Shown piece after piece: positions 22,030 to 35,449 of a stretch of 64,000 nt of DNA. This DNA comes from Paraphaeosphaeria minitans. Lineage: Eukaryota > Ascomycota > Dothideomycetes > Pleosporales > Didymosphaeriaceae. Under the pieces are notes generated by a model. It searched no databases. It worked only from the letters and a program-made list of their open reading frames with translations, and was not told the origin of the DNA. The position numbers and the translations under genes were made by a program. The stretch lies in assembly GCA_015832175.1 (NCBI GenBank), contig WJXW01000001.1, positions 3,720,001 to 3,784,000 of the forward strand, in the 5' to 3' direction. Numbering within the stretch: position 1 is the stretch's first letter; every line of letters begins with the position of its first letter.

Positions 22030-24247
22030 TACTTTATAAATATCTAGATATATTCGTTATCGCGTATATAGACGATATCCTCGTCTTTTCTAAAAACAAA
22101 TTAGACTATACTAAGCATGTATAAATAGTACTAAAAGCACTAAACAAAGCATGCCTTTATATTAAACTTAAGAAATGTAAGTTTAACGTTAAATAACTTA
22201 AATTCCTAGGATATATTATTACTATAGAAGGAATCGAGATAGCACTAAGTAAAGTTAAATGTATTAAGTATTAGCTAATACTAAAGACAGCTAAGAATAT
22301 CTAAGAATTCTTAGAATTCTGTAGATTTAACTAATAATTTATCCAAAATTACGTAAAGGTTATAATACCCTTAATAAATTTTACAAAAAAGGATGTACCC
22401 TTTAAATAAATAAATAAGTGCGGAATATTATTCTAACTCCTTAAGACAGTATATATTATAGAACCTATTCTTATTTATTTTAGAAATAATAAACTACTAC
22501 GCTTTAAAATAGACGCTAGCGATCTTACGCTAGGCGCCTACGCTAAATAAGAACGTAATAGTAAATAGCACCTAATTACCTATTACTTATATAAATTTAA
22601 TAACGCTAAAACACAATACAATGTATATAATAAAGAACTCTACGCTATTATTAAAGCCTTAAAGTATTAGAGGATTTATATACTTAGCTACTTAACGCTA
22701 GAAATCTATATAAATTAGAAAAACCTTCTAAGGTTCACAACAACAAAAGAACTTACGCTATAATAATAAAGATAGTCGTAGACCACTAGGTAGTATAAGT
22801 TTGAAATTATCTATATAGCTAGAAAAGAAAATAGCAGAGCAGACGCTTTTAGCTAACAAAGTAATCTAGTAAAAGAAAAGGTAAAAACTTTCTCTGTAAT
22901 CTTTCGCAAAGCTAAAGATAGATCTCTAGAACTAGTAGTAGAACTAAATTAACTTTTAGTAATTAACTAAGAAGATCTAGAATATCTATAGACTAAAATT
23001 ATCTAATAATACCACAATAACCCTATATATAGACACCTAGGCATCACAAAAATAATAGAACTTATCTAAAGGAATTACACCTTTAAAGGAATTAAGGAAG
23101 CTGTAATAACTTATATCTATAAATATATAGAAAACTAAAGAAACAAACACAGTACACATCTTAAATATAAAGAGATGTAAGTAATTAGAATACTAATAGC
23201 ACTATAGAAAGATATTGCTATAGATTTTATTATAGGAATTCTAAACTCTAAGGATCTAACAATAGGAGTTAAATACAATAGTATACTAGTAGTAGTCTAC
23301 CAACTAACTAAGTATATTAACCTTATTCTATACTTTAAAAGAATAATAGTAAAAGAACTCGCTTTTTTTATCTTAGACTAACTGATTAGACACCACAGAA
23401 TCCTAAAAATAATTATTAGTAACAAAGATAAGCTTTTTACGTTAAATTATTAGATAACGCTTATAGCCTTGCTTAGAATAAAATAAAAGCTATTAACAGC
23501 TTACTATCTATAAACAAATACATAGATAGAACGTATAAACTAAACTATAGAAACGTACCTACGCATCTACTATAATAGTTAAAAGAATAACTAGATTTTA
23601 TTACTACCTATAGCATAGTTAGCCTATAATAATAGAGTATTAGCAGTATTAGGACATACACTATTCTATGTAAACTATAGAAGACACCTATATCTCTTTA
23701 ATTAATAATTTCCTAGGATAATTAAAGCAAAAGAAGCCATAGATATAGTAGAAAATATAAAGAAAATACACTAACAACTCTAAAAGAACCTTAAGAAAGC
23801 TTAGCAGCAATTAATTTTATATTAAAACAAAAAACAAAAAATAGCACATTAGCTAAAGAAAGGGGATAAAGTATATCTACTTATAAAGAACCTTTAAACT
23901 TAGAAGAAGAAACACAAGAAACTAGATTATATTAAGATTAGACTATTTTATATTTCTAAGTAAATATTACTAGTAAACTATAAGTTAAAACTACTGCTAG
24001 ATGTAAAGATACACCTAGTATTTTACGTATTACTACTAGAACTAGTAGACCCTAATACACTAGTTAGAACCGCCTTCTACTACAGAACTAAGGAAGAAAA
24101 TAAATTTAAGATTAAAAGAATTCTAGAATGTAATTAGTATAGTAACACGTACTTTATTAAGTAGAAAAGTTACCTACACAGTAAAAACACTTAGAAACTA
24201 AAGAACTACCTAGGAAACTATTAATAAAAGATTAGAGAATTCTACTA

Positions 24248-24444
24248 ACAACTTATATAGCATAATAATATTTATACCTAAGATAGTAAAGGCACTAGAT
24301 TATCCTAGAATTCTAATAAGAAATCCTTAAAAGTGCTCTATGTTACAGGGGATAAGAAAGGACCTAAAGGAGTCTTATTAACTACTAGATTAATAGCCTT
24401 ATAAGATTTAGCCTTCTTAATATTCTTCTCCTTAACTACTATTG
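24248..24444 (-). pseudogene. GYP-2 antisense ORF, C-terminal part
   Basis: Minus-strand continuation of the ORF whose N-terminal part is at 59866-60335; the two were separated by the GYP-3 insertion. It reads a Lys-rich stretch, then PLGPFLSP and an aromatic/acidic tail (STFKDFLLEF). One TAG break was seen. Confidence 0.65.
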
Positions 24445-24908
24445 TGTTAAATCTAAGAGGGTAGCTAGTCCTAGAGGGTTAAGGTTAGTTCTTAGGCAGG
24501 AGTACTTACAAAAGGTGGAAGGTCTTATTAATATAATAGTATTTTATAAAGTATAATAAGTTAATAATTTAGTCTACTAGAATCTAAATAATAGATTAAT
24601 AAATAGATTAAATATAAGTATAAGAAGCTTATTCTCGCGTTCCTATATACTAAGTAATCCCACACATTCTAGAATCCTATATATTCTAGAGTCTTATACG
24701 CCCTAGAGTCCTATATGTCCTAGAGCTCCGTGTGGGCGAGTCCTACGCGTTCTAGAGTTCCTGTGTAGGCAAGACCTATGTAGTCTTTAGGACTATTAGG
24801 ACCTAAAACCTATTATCTAACTACTTAGTTAGCTAACTCTAGTAAACTAGTAGTCTAGAAGTATAATAAGTTTATGTCCTACTATTTATGCGCAGCTAGA
24901 TCCTAATA
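24445..24908 (-). repeat. GYP-3 3' LTR (464 bp)
   Basis: It starts TGTTAAATC and ends GATCCTAATA. The U3 has 17-bp repeats of the GTCCTAGAGTCCTATAT type (about 24665-24730). On its right is the polypurine tract in reverse (TCATCCTCCCCCTCTAAG, 24909-24926). Confidence 0.93.
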
Positions 24909-24949
24909 TCATCCTCCCCCTCTAAGCTTAATATCTTTATAAGTTAACT

Positions 24950-25515
24950 ACCTATAAAGTTATTATCTTATTCTATTTAATATTACTATAGTTAAGCTAA
25001 TTATTTTAAGAAAGACTGCGTTTTCATAATAGTTACCTATTTATACTATACTAAGAAGAAATATACTTATTATCTTTCTTCTTTACACTCTTAGTGTACT
25101 AACTACGTTAGATAGAGAAACTAGAAGTGTAAGCCTAAAGAGATCTCTTTACTAGATTATTTAAAAATAGATGCTTAAATAGAGAGGTTAGAAAAATTAA
25201 AGGCTAAAGAGGAGGCAAAGCTCTATATTAAGGAAGAGCTAGCTAAGGCAGCTCTCCTTTACGCCTATTAGGTGCGAGAGAAAGTGGCGCACTTACGTAA
25301 TTAGTAAAAGAAATTATATTAGAAAGAATAAGAATTGTTTAATTATAGCATAAGTACTATAAATAAGTTAGAAGCGCTTAAGGCGTAGGAGGAGTTAGCG
25401 TAAACTACTATATTAATAAATCCTAATACGCTGTTAGGCGCTAAGGTAATTAAATAGTCTATTTTATAGGCTAGCCCTTATACTAGTAGTAATTCCTAGA
25501 TGCGTCCTAGTTATC
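24950..25515 (+). pseudogene. GYP-3 antisense ORF (plus strand here)
   Basis: Transcribed opposite to this element's pol. N-terminal Cys/Tyr-rich segment (degraded C-x2-C spacing around the CTNCVRQG-like motif seen better in the copy at 35450-35990), then a long Glu/Lys/Leu coiled-coil-like helix rich in EELAKAALL. TAA/TAG interruptions. Function unknown. Confidence 0.7.
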
Positions 25516-27376
25516 TTCTTATAATTTCTAGTGTTTAATTATAGAAGTTATTTATCTATTATTAATAGTTAGATAGGTTTTCTTTAGGTTCCTATATATT
25601 CTTACTAGATAAATACCCTTTCTATTTATAAAGGTATTCCTTAGTGTCTGTATACGCATCGCGTACTTATAGAATTTATTCTACTTTAAATTTAGTGTCT
25701 TTCTAAGCTTAGTAATAGAAGGTGGTTTCAATTGGCGTTTCTAGGTCTACTAGTTCTAGTAGTAATATATAGAATACTAGGTGTATCTTTGCATCTAGCA
25801 GTAGTTCTAACTTGTAGTTTACTAGTAATATTTACTTAGAAATGTAAAATAGTCTAACCTTAATATAATCTAGTTTCTTATATTTCTTCTTCTAAGTTTA
25901 AAAGTTCTTTATAAGTAGATATACTTTATCCCCCTTCTTTAGCTAAGGTGCTATTTTTTATTTTTTGTTTTAATATAAAATTAATTGCTGCTAAGCTTTC
26001 TTAAGGTTCTTTTAGAGTTGTTAGTGTATTTTCTTTATATTTTTTACTATATCTATAGCTTCTTTTACTTTAATTATTGTAGGAAATTGTTAATTAAAGA
26101 GATATAGGTGTCTTCTGTAATTTGCATAGAACAGCGTATGTCCTAATACTACTAATACTTTGTTATTATAGGCTAACTATACTATAGGTAGTAATAAAAC
26201 CTAGTTATTCTTCTAACTATTATAGTAAATACGTAGGTACGTTTCTATAGTTTAGTTCGTACGTTCTATCTATCTGTCTGTTTATAGATAGTAAGCTGTT
26301 AATAGCTTTCGTTTTATTCTAAGTAGGGCTATAAGCGTTATCTAATAATTTAATATGAAGAGCTTGTCTCTATTGCTAATAATTATTTTTAGGATTTTAT
26401 AGTGTCTAATTAGTTAGTCTAGGATAAGAAAAGCGAGTTCCTTTGCTATTATTCTTTTAAGACATAGAATAAGCTTAATATACTTAGTTAGTTAGCAGAC
26501 TATTACTAGTATACTATTGTATTTAACTCTTGTTGTTAGATCCTTAGAGTTTAGAATTCCTATAATAAAATCTATAGTAATGTCTTCCTATAGTGCTATT
26601 AGTATTCTAATTACTTATATCTCTCTATACTTAAGATATATACTGTGTTTGTTTTTTTAGTATTCTATATATTTATAGATATAAGTTATTATAGCTTCTT
26701 TAATTCCTTTAAAAGTGTAATTCTTTTAGATAAGTTCTATTGTTTTTGTGATACCTAGGTGTCTATACATAGAATTATTGTAGTATTGTTAGATAATTTT
26801 GGCCTATAGATGTTCTAGAACTTCTTAGTTAATTACTAAAAGTAAATTTAGTTCTATTATTAGTTCTAGAGATCTATCTTTAGCTTTGTAAAGGATTATA
26901 GAGAAAGTTTTTACCTTTTCTTCTACTAAATTACTTTATTAGCTAAGAGTGTCTGCTCTGCTATTTTCTTTTCTAGCTATATAGATAATCTTAAACTTAT
27001 ACTACCTAGTAGTCTATAACTATCTTTATTATTATAGCGTAAGTTCTTTTATTATTGTAAACCTTAGAAAGTTCTTATAATTTGTGTAGATTTCTAGCGT
27101 TAAGTAACTAAGTGTATAAATCCTCTAGTGCTTTAAGGCTTTAATAATAGCGTAGAGTTCTTTATTATATATATTGTATTATATTTTAGCGTTACTAAAT
27201 TTGTATAAGTAATAGGCAATTAGGTGCTATTTACTATTATATTTTTATTTAGTATAGGCGCCTAGCGTAAGATTGTTAGCGTCTATTTTAAAGCGTAGTA
27301 GTTTATCGCTTCTAAAATAAATAAGAATAGGTTCTATAATACATGCTATCTTAAGGAGTTAGAATAATATTCTATA
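25516..27376 (-). pseudogene. GYP-3 pol part 2: RNase H, integrase, unusual chromodomain
   Basis: Reading right to left: RNase H (about 27370-26930), integrase (about 26880-25750), then a chromodomain at about 25740-25516. Integrase and RNase H match other GYP copies apart from transitions. The chromodomain (KFKVEQIL... then QKGYLSSKN) differs in residues and spacing from the KVKRIL/KGYPHSENT version in all other copies. The piece ends where COP-A plus entered, at the RT/RNase H boundary. Confidence 0.85.
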
Positions 27377-27614
27377 TATCTGTACAGTTTATCGTATAAG
27401 TAGCACTAGGTGAAGTGGGGGCCTACCTACCTATAGGGACCCGCACAAGGACCCACTACTTAGGTTAGCGCTAAGAGGCAGAGACTTTATAAAGCCCTCA
27501 GTGCCCCTTTATACGATAGACTAGACGTAATTAATTAAACCTACTTCTTACCCTTTACACGATAGTATACTATTAACCCTTAAATACTTAATTACAGATT
27601 AAGCCAAACTAACA
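27377..27614 (+). repeat. COP-A 5' LTR (238 bp)
   Basis: It starts TATCTGTACAG and ends CCAAACTAACA. One 74-bp unit. A perfect inverted repeat TAGTTAATT-CT-AATTAACTA follows at 27623-27642, close to where a primer-binding site would lie. Confidence 0.93.
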
Positions 27615-27704
27615 CTAATTAGTAGTTAATTCTAATTAACTATAAACTAGTAAGGTCTAAAGACGGAGCGCCCTACAAGCTAGATACGTAGGCTCTGTAT
27701 TGTT

Positions 27705-27934
27705 ACCTTTACTAGAGATTAAATTTTAGATTATATAATAAGTAGAAATAAAGCACGCACATCTGTAAAGAGTTGTATAACCTAGTCTAAGCTATTCTAT
27801 AGAAAAGAAAGGAGATAGTACCTTTACTAGAGATTAAATTTTAGATTATATAATAAGTAGAAACAAAGTGTACACATCTATAAAAAGTTATATAATCTAG
27901 TCTAAGCTATTCTATAGAAAAGAAAGGAGATAGT
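27705..27934 (+). repeat. 115-bp leader repeat (2 copies)
   Basis: Units start ACCTTTACTAGAG at 27705 and 27820, the same as in COP-a at 18405. Confidence 0.9.
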
Positions 27935-27939
27935 GAGCA

Positions 27940-29777
27940 TATTTACAACCCTAAAAAACACGTTATATAATTAAACTAGTAATAACTAAACGTAAACACA
28001 TTGTATAATTAAACTAGTAATAACTAAACGTAGACACGTTGCACAACTAAGAAAGATAATAATAATATAGCCTTAAGACTAGAAGACTTCCTAGAGGAAC
28101 TATAACCTAAGGAGGTTGTGTAATAATTAATACTGCCTTCTTAGCAGAAAGACAAAGCTAAAGTAATATAGCTTTAATAAGTAGAGGAAGTAATAAACAT
28201 TAAGGCTATTACCTTAAGAGGAGAGATTACACAAAGGTACTAGGTAGATAGAGTGAATCTACACAGCTACCCACCCCCTTCTCTAAAATAGCTAAACACT
28301 TATATAGTATACATAATTGCGTAATATCGCGCAAGCAGTTTTAAAGGTAAAGAGGTAATCTCTTCTTTTACTAAAGATTTTAATAACTAGAAGGAGAAAA
28401 CTTTTAATAAAATTAGTTATATAGTAAGAAGAGAGCTTATTGCTTTTCTTATAAAGGAAGGCTTTATCGCTACTAATTTTATAATAAAGGACACCTATGT
28501 AAAGAAACTCTTTAAACTATTATAGCTTAACTATAAGCTATAGACCCTTTATACAATAATACTATAACTGCAACCTAAACTACTTTGCATAATCTTAATA
28601 ATATAACCTACACTATCTATAGGCAATACATATATATATAAAGCACAGCTAGGGCCTATTCCTATACGTGCGAGGACAGAGACACTATATATAGAGCTAC
28701 ACTAGTGGCAATAGCCTAAAACCTAGACTACTTTTACCCAACAAACCACATTGTACGAAGAGGCTAGACACTCCTAGTCTCCTTAATAACTAGGAAATTA
28801 TGCTTATATCTAGCTAGACAAGATTATCCTCTTTTAGAAGGCTTAGAATAAAGAGAATAACTACACTAGTAGGCTATATAATATCTTAGTAGATAAGGCA
28901 AAAGTCTTTAAAGAACTATACTATAGGCTAGGTATACTATAGGACTAGTATACAAACATCTTCCTAGGAATCCTTTCTAATTATATAAGTACCTACTACC
29001 TATATAACATTAGACTAGGACTTCTATAGGATAAATTATACAATAGACTAAATAGGCACTTTAACACTAGTGTTAATTATAATTAGTACTAGATAGACTA
29101 GACTACTCTTACTTTTAAACGCTATAAAAGGGATAATCTAGCTGCTATATTATATAAGGCCCTAGAAGTAATAATTAATAAGCTTACTTTAGCCTAAAGG
29201 GCTCTTAGATAAGGCTTTAGTAGTAAACTATAACTACACACTACTATTATATAAGTATACTATAGCTATCCTAACCTTAAATAAGCTATATTTAACCTTA
29301 AAAACATAGTAGAAGGCTTACTTAGCGACCTTTATATGTTACTTTAAGTTGCTAATAATAGGAAGAAGTTATAGTTTCTCTAAAATAGTAAAGAGGTGTA
29401 CTACACTAATTAATAATATAATAATCCTAATCGCATAAGAGGATCTAGCCCCTCTAAAGGCAGATTAACCTTTAGACTAAAAAAAAGAGGTAACTTTAGA
29501 AGTTTAAGCTCTTATATAAAGTAGAAATACTTTATATACTATAAAAAAGAATACTAGTCTACTAACTATCTATTAAAGAATACCTAGTAAGCTAGAAGGC
29601 AATATATATTATTATACGCTAACTTCTATAAATATAAACCCTCTACTATAAATGTATAAGTATACATCCTTAACTTTAAAGGAGAGCTAGAGGAAGAAGA
29701 CTATCGCATAAAAGAAGAGGAAGATAAATAAGACTAATAGAGTAATAAAAAAGAAGTATAGAAAGCTACCTTATACT
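27940..29777 (+). pseudogene. COP-A gag
   Basis: Same gag as COP-a: 38-bp repeats near 27958-28045, a Lys/Glu helical N-terminal region, the Tyr-Pro-Pro-Pro motif near 28270, the body, a zinc knuckle near 29520-29600 with the Cys pair lost (YFIYYKKEYQS), and an acidic C-terminus. Split from pol at 29777 by GYP-3. TAA/TAG breaks. Confidence 0.82.
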
Positions 29778-30233
29778 TATTAGGATCCAGCCGCGCGCGA
29801 GCAGCAGGGCGCGAGCTTATTAGACCACTAGTCCGCTAGAGTTAGCTAACTAAGCAGTTAGATAACAGGTTACAGGTCCTAAGGGTCCTAAGAACTGCAC
29901 GGGCCTCGCCCGTATAGGAACTCTGGGACGCGTGGGACTTGCCCGCACAGGACTCTAGGACGTATAGGACTCTAGGACGTATAGGACTCTAAGATGTATG
30001 GGATTCTGGAACGTATAGAACTACTTAGTATATAGGAACGCAAGAATAAGCTTCTTATACTTATATTTAATCTATTTATTAATCTATTATTTAGATTCTA
30101 GTAGACTAAATTGTTAACTTATTACACTTTATAAGATACTATTATATTAATAAGACCTTCTATCTTCTATAAGTACTCCTGCCTAAGAACTAACTTTAAC
30201 CCTTTAGGACTAGCTACCCTTTTAGATTTAATA
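29778..30233 (+). repeat. GYP-3 5' LTR (456 bp)
   Basis: It starts TATTAGGATCC and ends GATTTAATA. The U3 begins with an unusually GC-rich block (29785-29812, CGCGCGCGAGCAGCAGGGCG). It then has 17-bp GGACTCTAGGACGTATA repeats (about 29945-30010) before the TATA-like AGTATATAGG near 30027. Confidence 0.94.
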
Positions 30234-30279
30234 TTTTAAACACCTTTAATATAAGTACTTTATAAACTCCTACCTCTTC

Positions 30280-32130
30280 TATAGCTTTAGGTGCTACTAA
30301 GATTACTCCTATAAAGGATAGTAGTAAGGTGTATAAACCTAATCTCTACTTTAGTGAATAATCTTAAACTAACGTCTAGATTCTCTAGTTAGACCTCTAC
30401 TTCTTTAACTTAGATAAACCCCTTAAAGATAAAAAGAAGGTTATCTTCGCAGTAACATATATGCGAGGAGATATAGGATTATAGATCTATCTCTACCTTA
30501 AAAAGTACCTAGGAATAGACCACAACAACAATAATAATAATTACGTAAATAAGTACGCTAATATAGTTAATATTATTAAGGATTATAATAACTTTAAGAA
30601 ATACCTTAAATAACTCTTTAGAATTGCTAATAAGGACTCTATTATAAAAGTAAAGATTTAGACTATAACTTAGAAATAATTAGTAGCTAAGTATATAGCT
30701 AAGTTTTGTAGGTACGCTGTGTAACTTAACTAGGACAATAAATCTCTTTAGGATATATACAAATAAAGACTTAAATAGAAACTACGTAAGAAACTCTTAC
30801 GTAGTAGTACACAAATTACTAACCTTAAAGAACTATATAAGGAAACTATTAGGATTAATAGAGAATAGTTTTCACTGTAACAGGAGCTCTACTAAAACCC
30901 TAGGGCGATAAGCTTTAAATAACTAGCAAAAATAGTTTATAAGAACCCTATTAGAATTGTCTAAAAGTAATAGCTAAGAAACTACTAGAGATACAAACTA
31001 ATAGAAGATGTCTAGTTTAACTACATAGGTAAAGGAAAAGGAGGAAAGATAGGCCCTAAGCAGCCTAATAAACGCGTCTCTAATAGAAGTTAACAATTAA
31101 TAACTAAGACCTATAAATACTTTACATATAGCAAACTAGGCTATATAGCTAGGAACTATAGATTAAAGAACAAAGTCTATTAAACTAAGTTAAATATACT
31201 AACTATTAAGGACTAAGAACCTAATAAGGAATAGGAAGTTATTACAACACTATTTAGTTACTAACGCGTTACACTAAAGTAAAGTAAGTAATTAGGTTCA
31301 CCTAACTCACAACTATACAAAAATCCAGAAAACAACTCCAATATATACTACAACGTAGAAGACGTAGAAGAAATACTAAGATCTCCTACTCTTTACCTAC
31401 AAAGTAGGCAGGAAGAAGACAACCCTATATCACCTAAGTATAAACTAAATGTTTAGGACTATATAGAACCCCACTAGGCACTAAAAGGAATGTAACCCTA
31501 TAAAAATAAGAAGTTAGACTACATACTAAAGTACTATCTAGACCACTAAAATCCTATACACTAATTCTGTATATAGATGTATTGCAAAGAACCAACATGT
31601 GCATAATATAAAGTAGAGAAAAAGGAGAATAAGAAACAACCTAGAAAGAAACTGCGCTATAGATAAGTGTAAATAAACTACCCTATCGCAGCTTGCGACA
31701 AACACCTCTAGGATAAATAATAAGTAAAATACTTTCCTTACCTTACACTAAAAGGTAATAAATACTGCAATATACTTATGAATAGAGACTATATACAACT
31801 GTACTAGTACACGTGCCTAAACTAAGACTATAAATACCACTATATAGCTAAATGTTTAGACGGCTTTGTAAACTACCCTACGTAAGAAGTAATAACAGAG
31901 CTACTAATTTAACTAGTACATAGAAATAGTAAAGACTGCAGAAGGAAAAATAGAAGAACATCCTTACAGGAAGAAGAAGAAGAAGACAATCTACATAAGC
32001 TATATATTTAAGAATAACAACAGAAGTAGATGCTTAGAAACGCATACTAGGCACTAGAACTTAACTACAACCTATATAAGTAGATGTCTTTTTTAGGCCT
32101 AAACTTAGATAAGAAAACGCCTTTATTAAA
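30280..32130 (+). pseudogene. GYP-3 gag
   Basis: Colinear with GYP-1 gag. The zinc knuckle near 31118-31160 reads YFTYSKLGYIARNY, so all three Cys are gone. TAA/TAG breaks. Confidence 0.85.
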
Positions 32131-35100
32131 TTAAATACTATAGTAAGCACAGTATTAGTTAAGCTACTAGTACAGCTTAAAGGAATATAGGCTTAAGCTC
32201 TTATAGACTTAGGAGCAGGAAAGAACTTTATATTTTATTAGATAGTAAGATAAGCAGGACTTATAATATTAGAGAAAGAAGTACCCTACATTATCTATAT
32301 CGCAAATAGATCTCTAATGCCTAAGACACCTTAAATATACTAGGAGGTTACTACTATAATAATAGTCTAAGGACATAGAGAGGAACTTACCTTAGATATC
32401 TTACTAGGATCTAAGCATGAGTTAGTCTTAGGATTACCTTAGTTAATAATACACAACCCGCAGATTAACTAAAGTATAAAGAAAATATTATTTAAACGCT
32501 ATAATTATACATTATAAGCAAAGCCTATGCATTAACTAAAAATAATAGTAGATAAGGGAGTTATTAACAATATAATACTGTAATAGATAGTTAAAAAACA
32601 GAAGCACACTTTAGTAAACACTAGTAGGAACTACTAGGTTAAGAAACGTAAGAAAGAGGATAATAGCACACCCCTTACCTTACTAAGAGAGTACAGGAAA
32701 TAGACACATATATTTATAGAAAAGAAAGGAAAAGTAAACCTACCTAAACATTAACCCTAGGATCTTACAATAGACCTAGAAGAAGGGAAGACGCCACCCT
32801 TTAGACCACTATATAGTAAGACAGGAGAAGAACTCCTTAAAGAACGTGATTTTATTAAGACAAATCTTAAGAAAGGATATATATAACTATTAAAGTTACT
32901 AGCAGTAAGCCCTTTTATATTTGTTAAGAAAAAGGATAGATTAGATAGACTATGCGTTAACTACTAATAACTTAATAATATAATAATAAAGAACTAATAT
33001 CTACTACTAAACATTACAGAGCTACGAGATTAACTATTTTAAGCTAAGATATTTATAATAATAAATCTAAGAGACAGTTACCACCTTATATAAATTAAGA
33101 AAGGTGAAGAATAGAAAACAGCGTTTTAATTACGCTATAGACTATTTAAATATAAGGTTATACCTTTTAAACTTACAAACGCACTAGCAGCTTTTATAGC
33201 ACTTATTAACAACGTACTCTGTAAATATCTAGACATATTCGTTATCGCGTATATAGATAATATTCTCGTTTTTCCTAAAAACAAATTAGACTACACTAAG
33301 CATGTATAGATAGTACTAGAAGCACTAGATAAAGTATGCCTTCGCATTAAACTTAAGAAATGTAAGTTTAATGTTAAATAACTTAAATTCCTAGGACACA
33401 TTATTATTATAGAAGAAATTAAGATAGCACTAAGTAAAGTTAAATATATTAAGAACTAGCTAATACTAAAGACAGCTAAGAACATCTAAGAATTCTTAGG
33501 ATTCTATAGATTTAATTAACAATTTATCTAAAATTACGTAAAGGTTACAATACCCTTAATAAATCTTATAAAGAAGAATGTACCCTTTAAATAGACAGAT
33601 AAGTGCGGAATGTTATTCTAACTCCTTAAGATAGCATGTATTATAGAACCTATTCTTGTTTATTTTAGAAGCGATAAACTACTACGCTTTAAAATAGACG
33701 CTAGCGATCTTACGCTAGGCGCCTACGCTAAATAAGAATATAATAGTAAATAGCACCTAATTACCTATTACTTATACAAATTTAATAACGCTAAAACACG
33801 ATACAACATATACAATAAAGAACTCTACGCTATTGTTAAAGCTTTAAAGCACTAGAGGATTTACGCGCTTAGTTACTTAACGCTAGAAATCTACACAGAT
33901 TATAAAAACCTTCTAAGGTTCATAATAACAAAAGAACTTACGCTATAATAACAAAGATAGTTTTAAACTATAGGGTAGTATAAGTTTAAAATTATCTATA
34001 TAGCTAGAAAAGAAAATGGCAGAGCAGACGCTCTTAGCTAATAAAGTAATCTAGTAAAAGAAAAGGCAAAAACCTTCTCCGCAATTCTTCGCAAAGCCAA
34101 AAATAGATCTCTAGAACTAATAGTAGAACTAAACTAACTTTTAGTAATTAACTAAGAAGTTCTAGAACATCTACAGACTAAGATTATCTAACAATACCAT
34201 AATAACCCTATGTACGGACACCTAGGCATTACAAAGACAATAGAACTTATCTAAAGGAATTACACCTTTAAAGAAATTAAGGAAGCTGTAATAACTTACA
34301 TCTATAAATGTGCAGAATACTAGCGAAATAAATATAGCATATATCTTAAATATAGAGAGATGTAAGCAATTAGAATACTAACAGCACTATAAGAAGATAT
34401 TACTATAGATTTTGTTATAGGAATTTTAAACTCTAAGGATCTAACAATAAGAATTAAATATAACAGTATACTAGTAGTAGTCTGCTAACTAACTAAGTAT
34501 ATTAAGCTTATTCCATGCCTTAAAAGAATAACGGCAAAGGAACTCGCTTTTCTTATCTTAGACTAACTAATTAGACACCACAAAATCCTAAAAATAATTA
34601 TTAGCAATAGAGACAAGCTCTTTATATTAAATTATTAGATAACACTTATAGCACTACTTAGAATAAAATAAAAATTATTAACAGCTTACTATCTATAAAC
34701 AGACAGATAGATAGAATGTATAAACTAAACTATAGAAACGTACCTACGCATCTACTATAATAGTTAGAAGAATAACTAGGTTTTATTACTACCTATAGCA
34801 CAGTTAGCCTATAATAACAAAGTATTAGCAGTATTAGGATATACACTATTCTATGTAAACTATAGAAGACACCCATATCTCTTTAACTAATAATTTCCTA
34901 TAATAATTAAAGCAAAAGAAGCTATAGATATAGTAGAAAATATAAAGAAAATACACTAACAACTCTAAGAGAATCTTAAGAAAGCTTAGCAGCAATTAAT
35001 TTTATACTAAAACTAAAAATAAAAAATGGCACCTTAGCTAAAGAAGGGGGATAAAGTATATCTACTTACAAAGAACCTTTAAACTTAGAAGAAGAAATAT

Positions 35101-35435
35101 AAGAAACTAGATTATATTAAGGTTAGACTATCTTATATTTCTAAGCAAATATTACTAGTAAACTATAAGTTAGAACTACTGCTAGATACAAAAATACACT
35201 TAGTATTCTACGTATTACTACTAGAACTAGCAGACCCTAATACACTAGTTAAAACCACCTTCTACCACTAGACTAAGAAAGAAAATAAATTTAAGGTTAA
35301 AAGAATTCTAGAATATAATTAGTATAATAACATGTACCTTATTAAGTAGAAAGGTTACCCACATAGCGAAAACACTTAGGAACTAAAAAATAATTTAGGA
35401 AACTGTTAGTAAAAGACTAAAGAATTCTACTAGAA
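32131..35435 (+). pseudogene. GYP-3 pol with mutated RT active site
   Basis: Protease near 32195-32240 (D-L-G). RT with YIDN at 33250-33261: GACGAT became GATAAT, so the second catalytic Asp is lost through a CpG-to-TpA change. RNase H about 33680-34060, integrase about 34130-35150, chromodomain about 35270-35430 of the common type. Many TAA/TAG. Confidence 0.92.
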
Positions 35436-35449
35436 ATAACTAGGACACA

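Larger units (their letters stand above)
17451..24247 (+). pseudogene. GYP-2 pol in three exploded pieces
   Basis: Protease region about 17510-17560. The pieces join 18002 to 21169 (COP-a between) and 21717 to 22035 (solo LTR between). RT YIDD is intact at 22065-22076. RNase H about 22480-22870, integrase about 22940-23970, chromodomain about 24085-24240 (same type as GYP-1). TAA/TAG breaks occur throughout. Shared gypsy sequence ends at AGAATTCTACTA (24236-24247). Confidence 0.9.
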
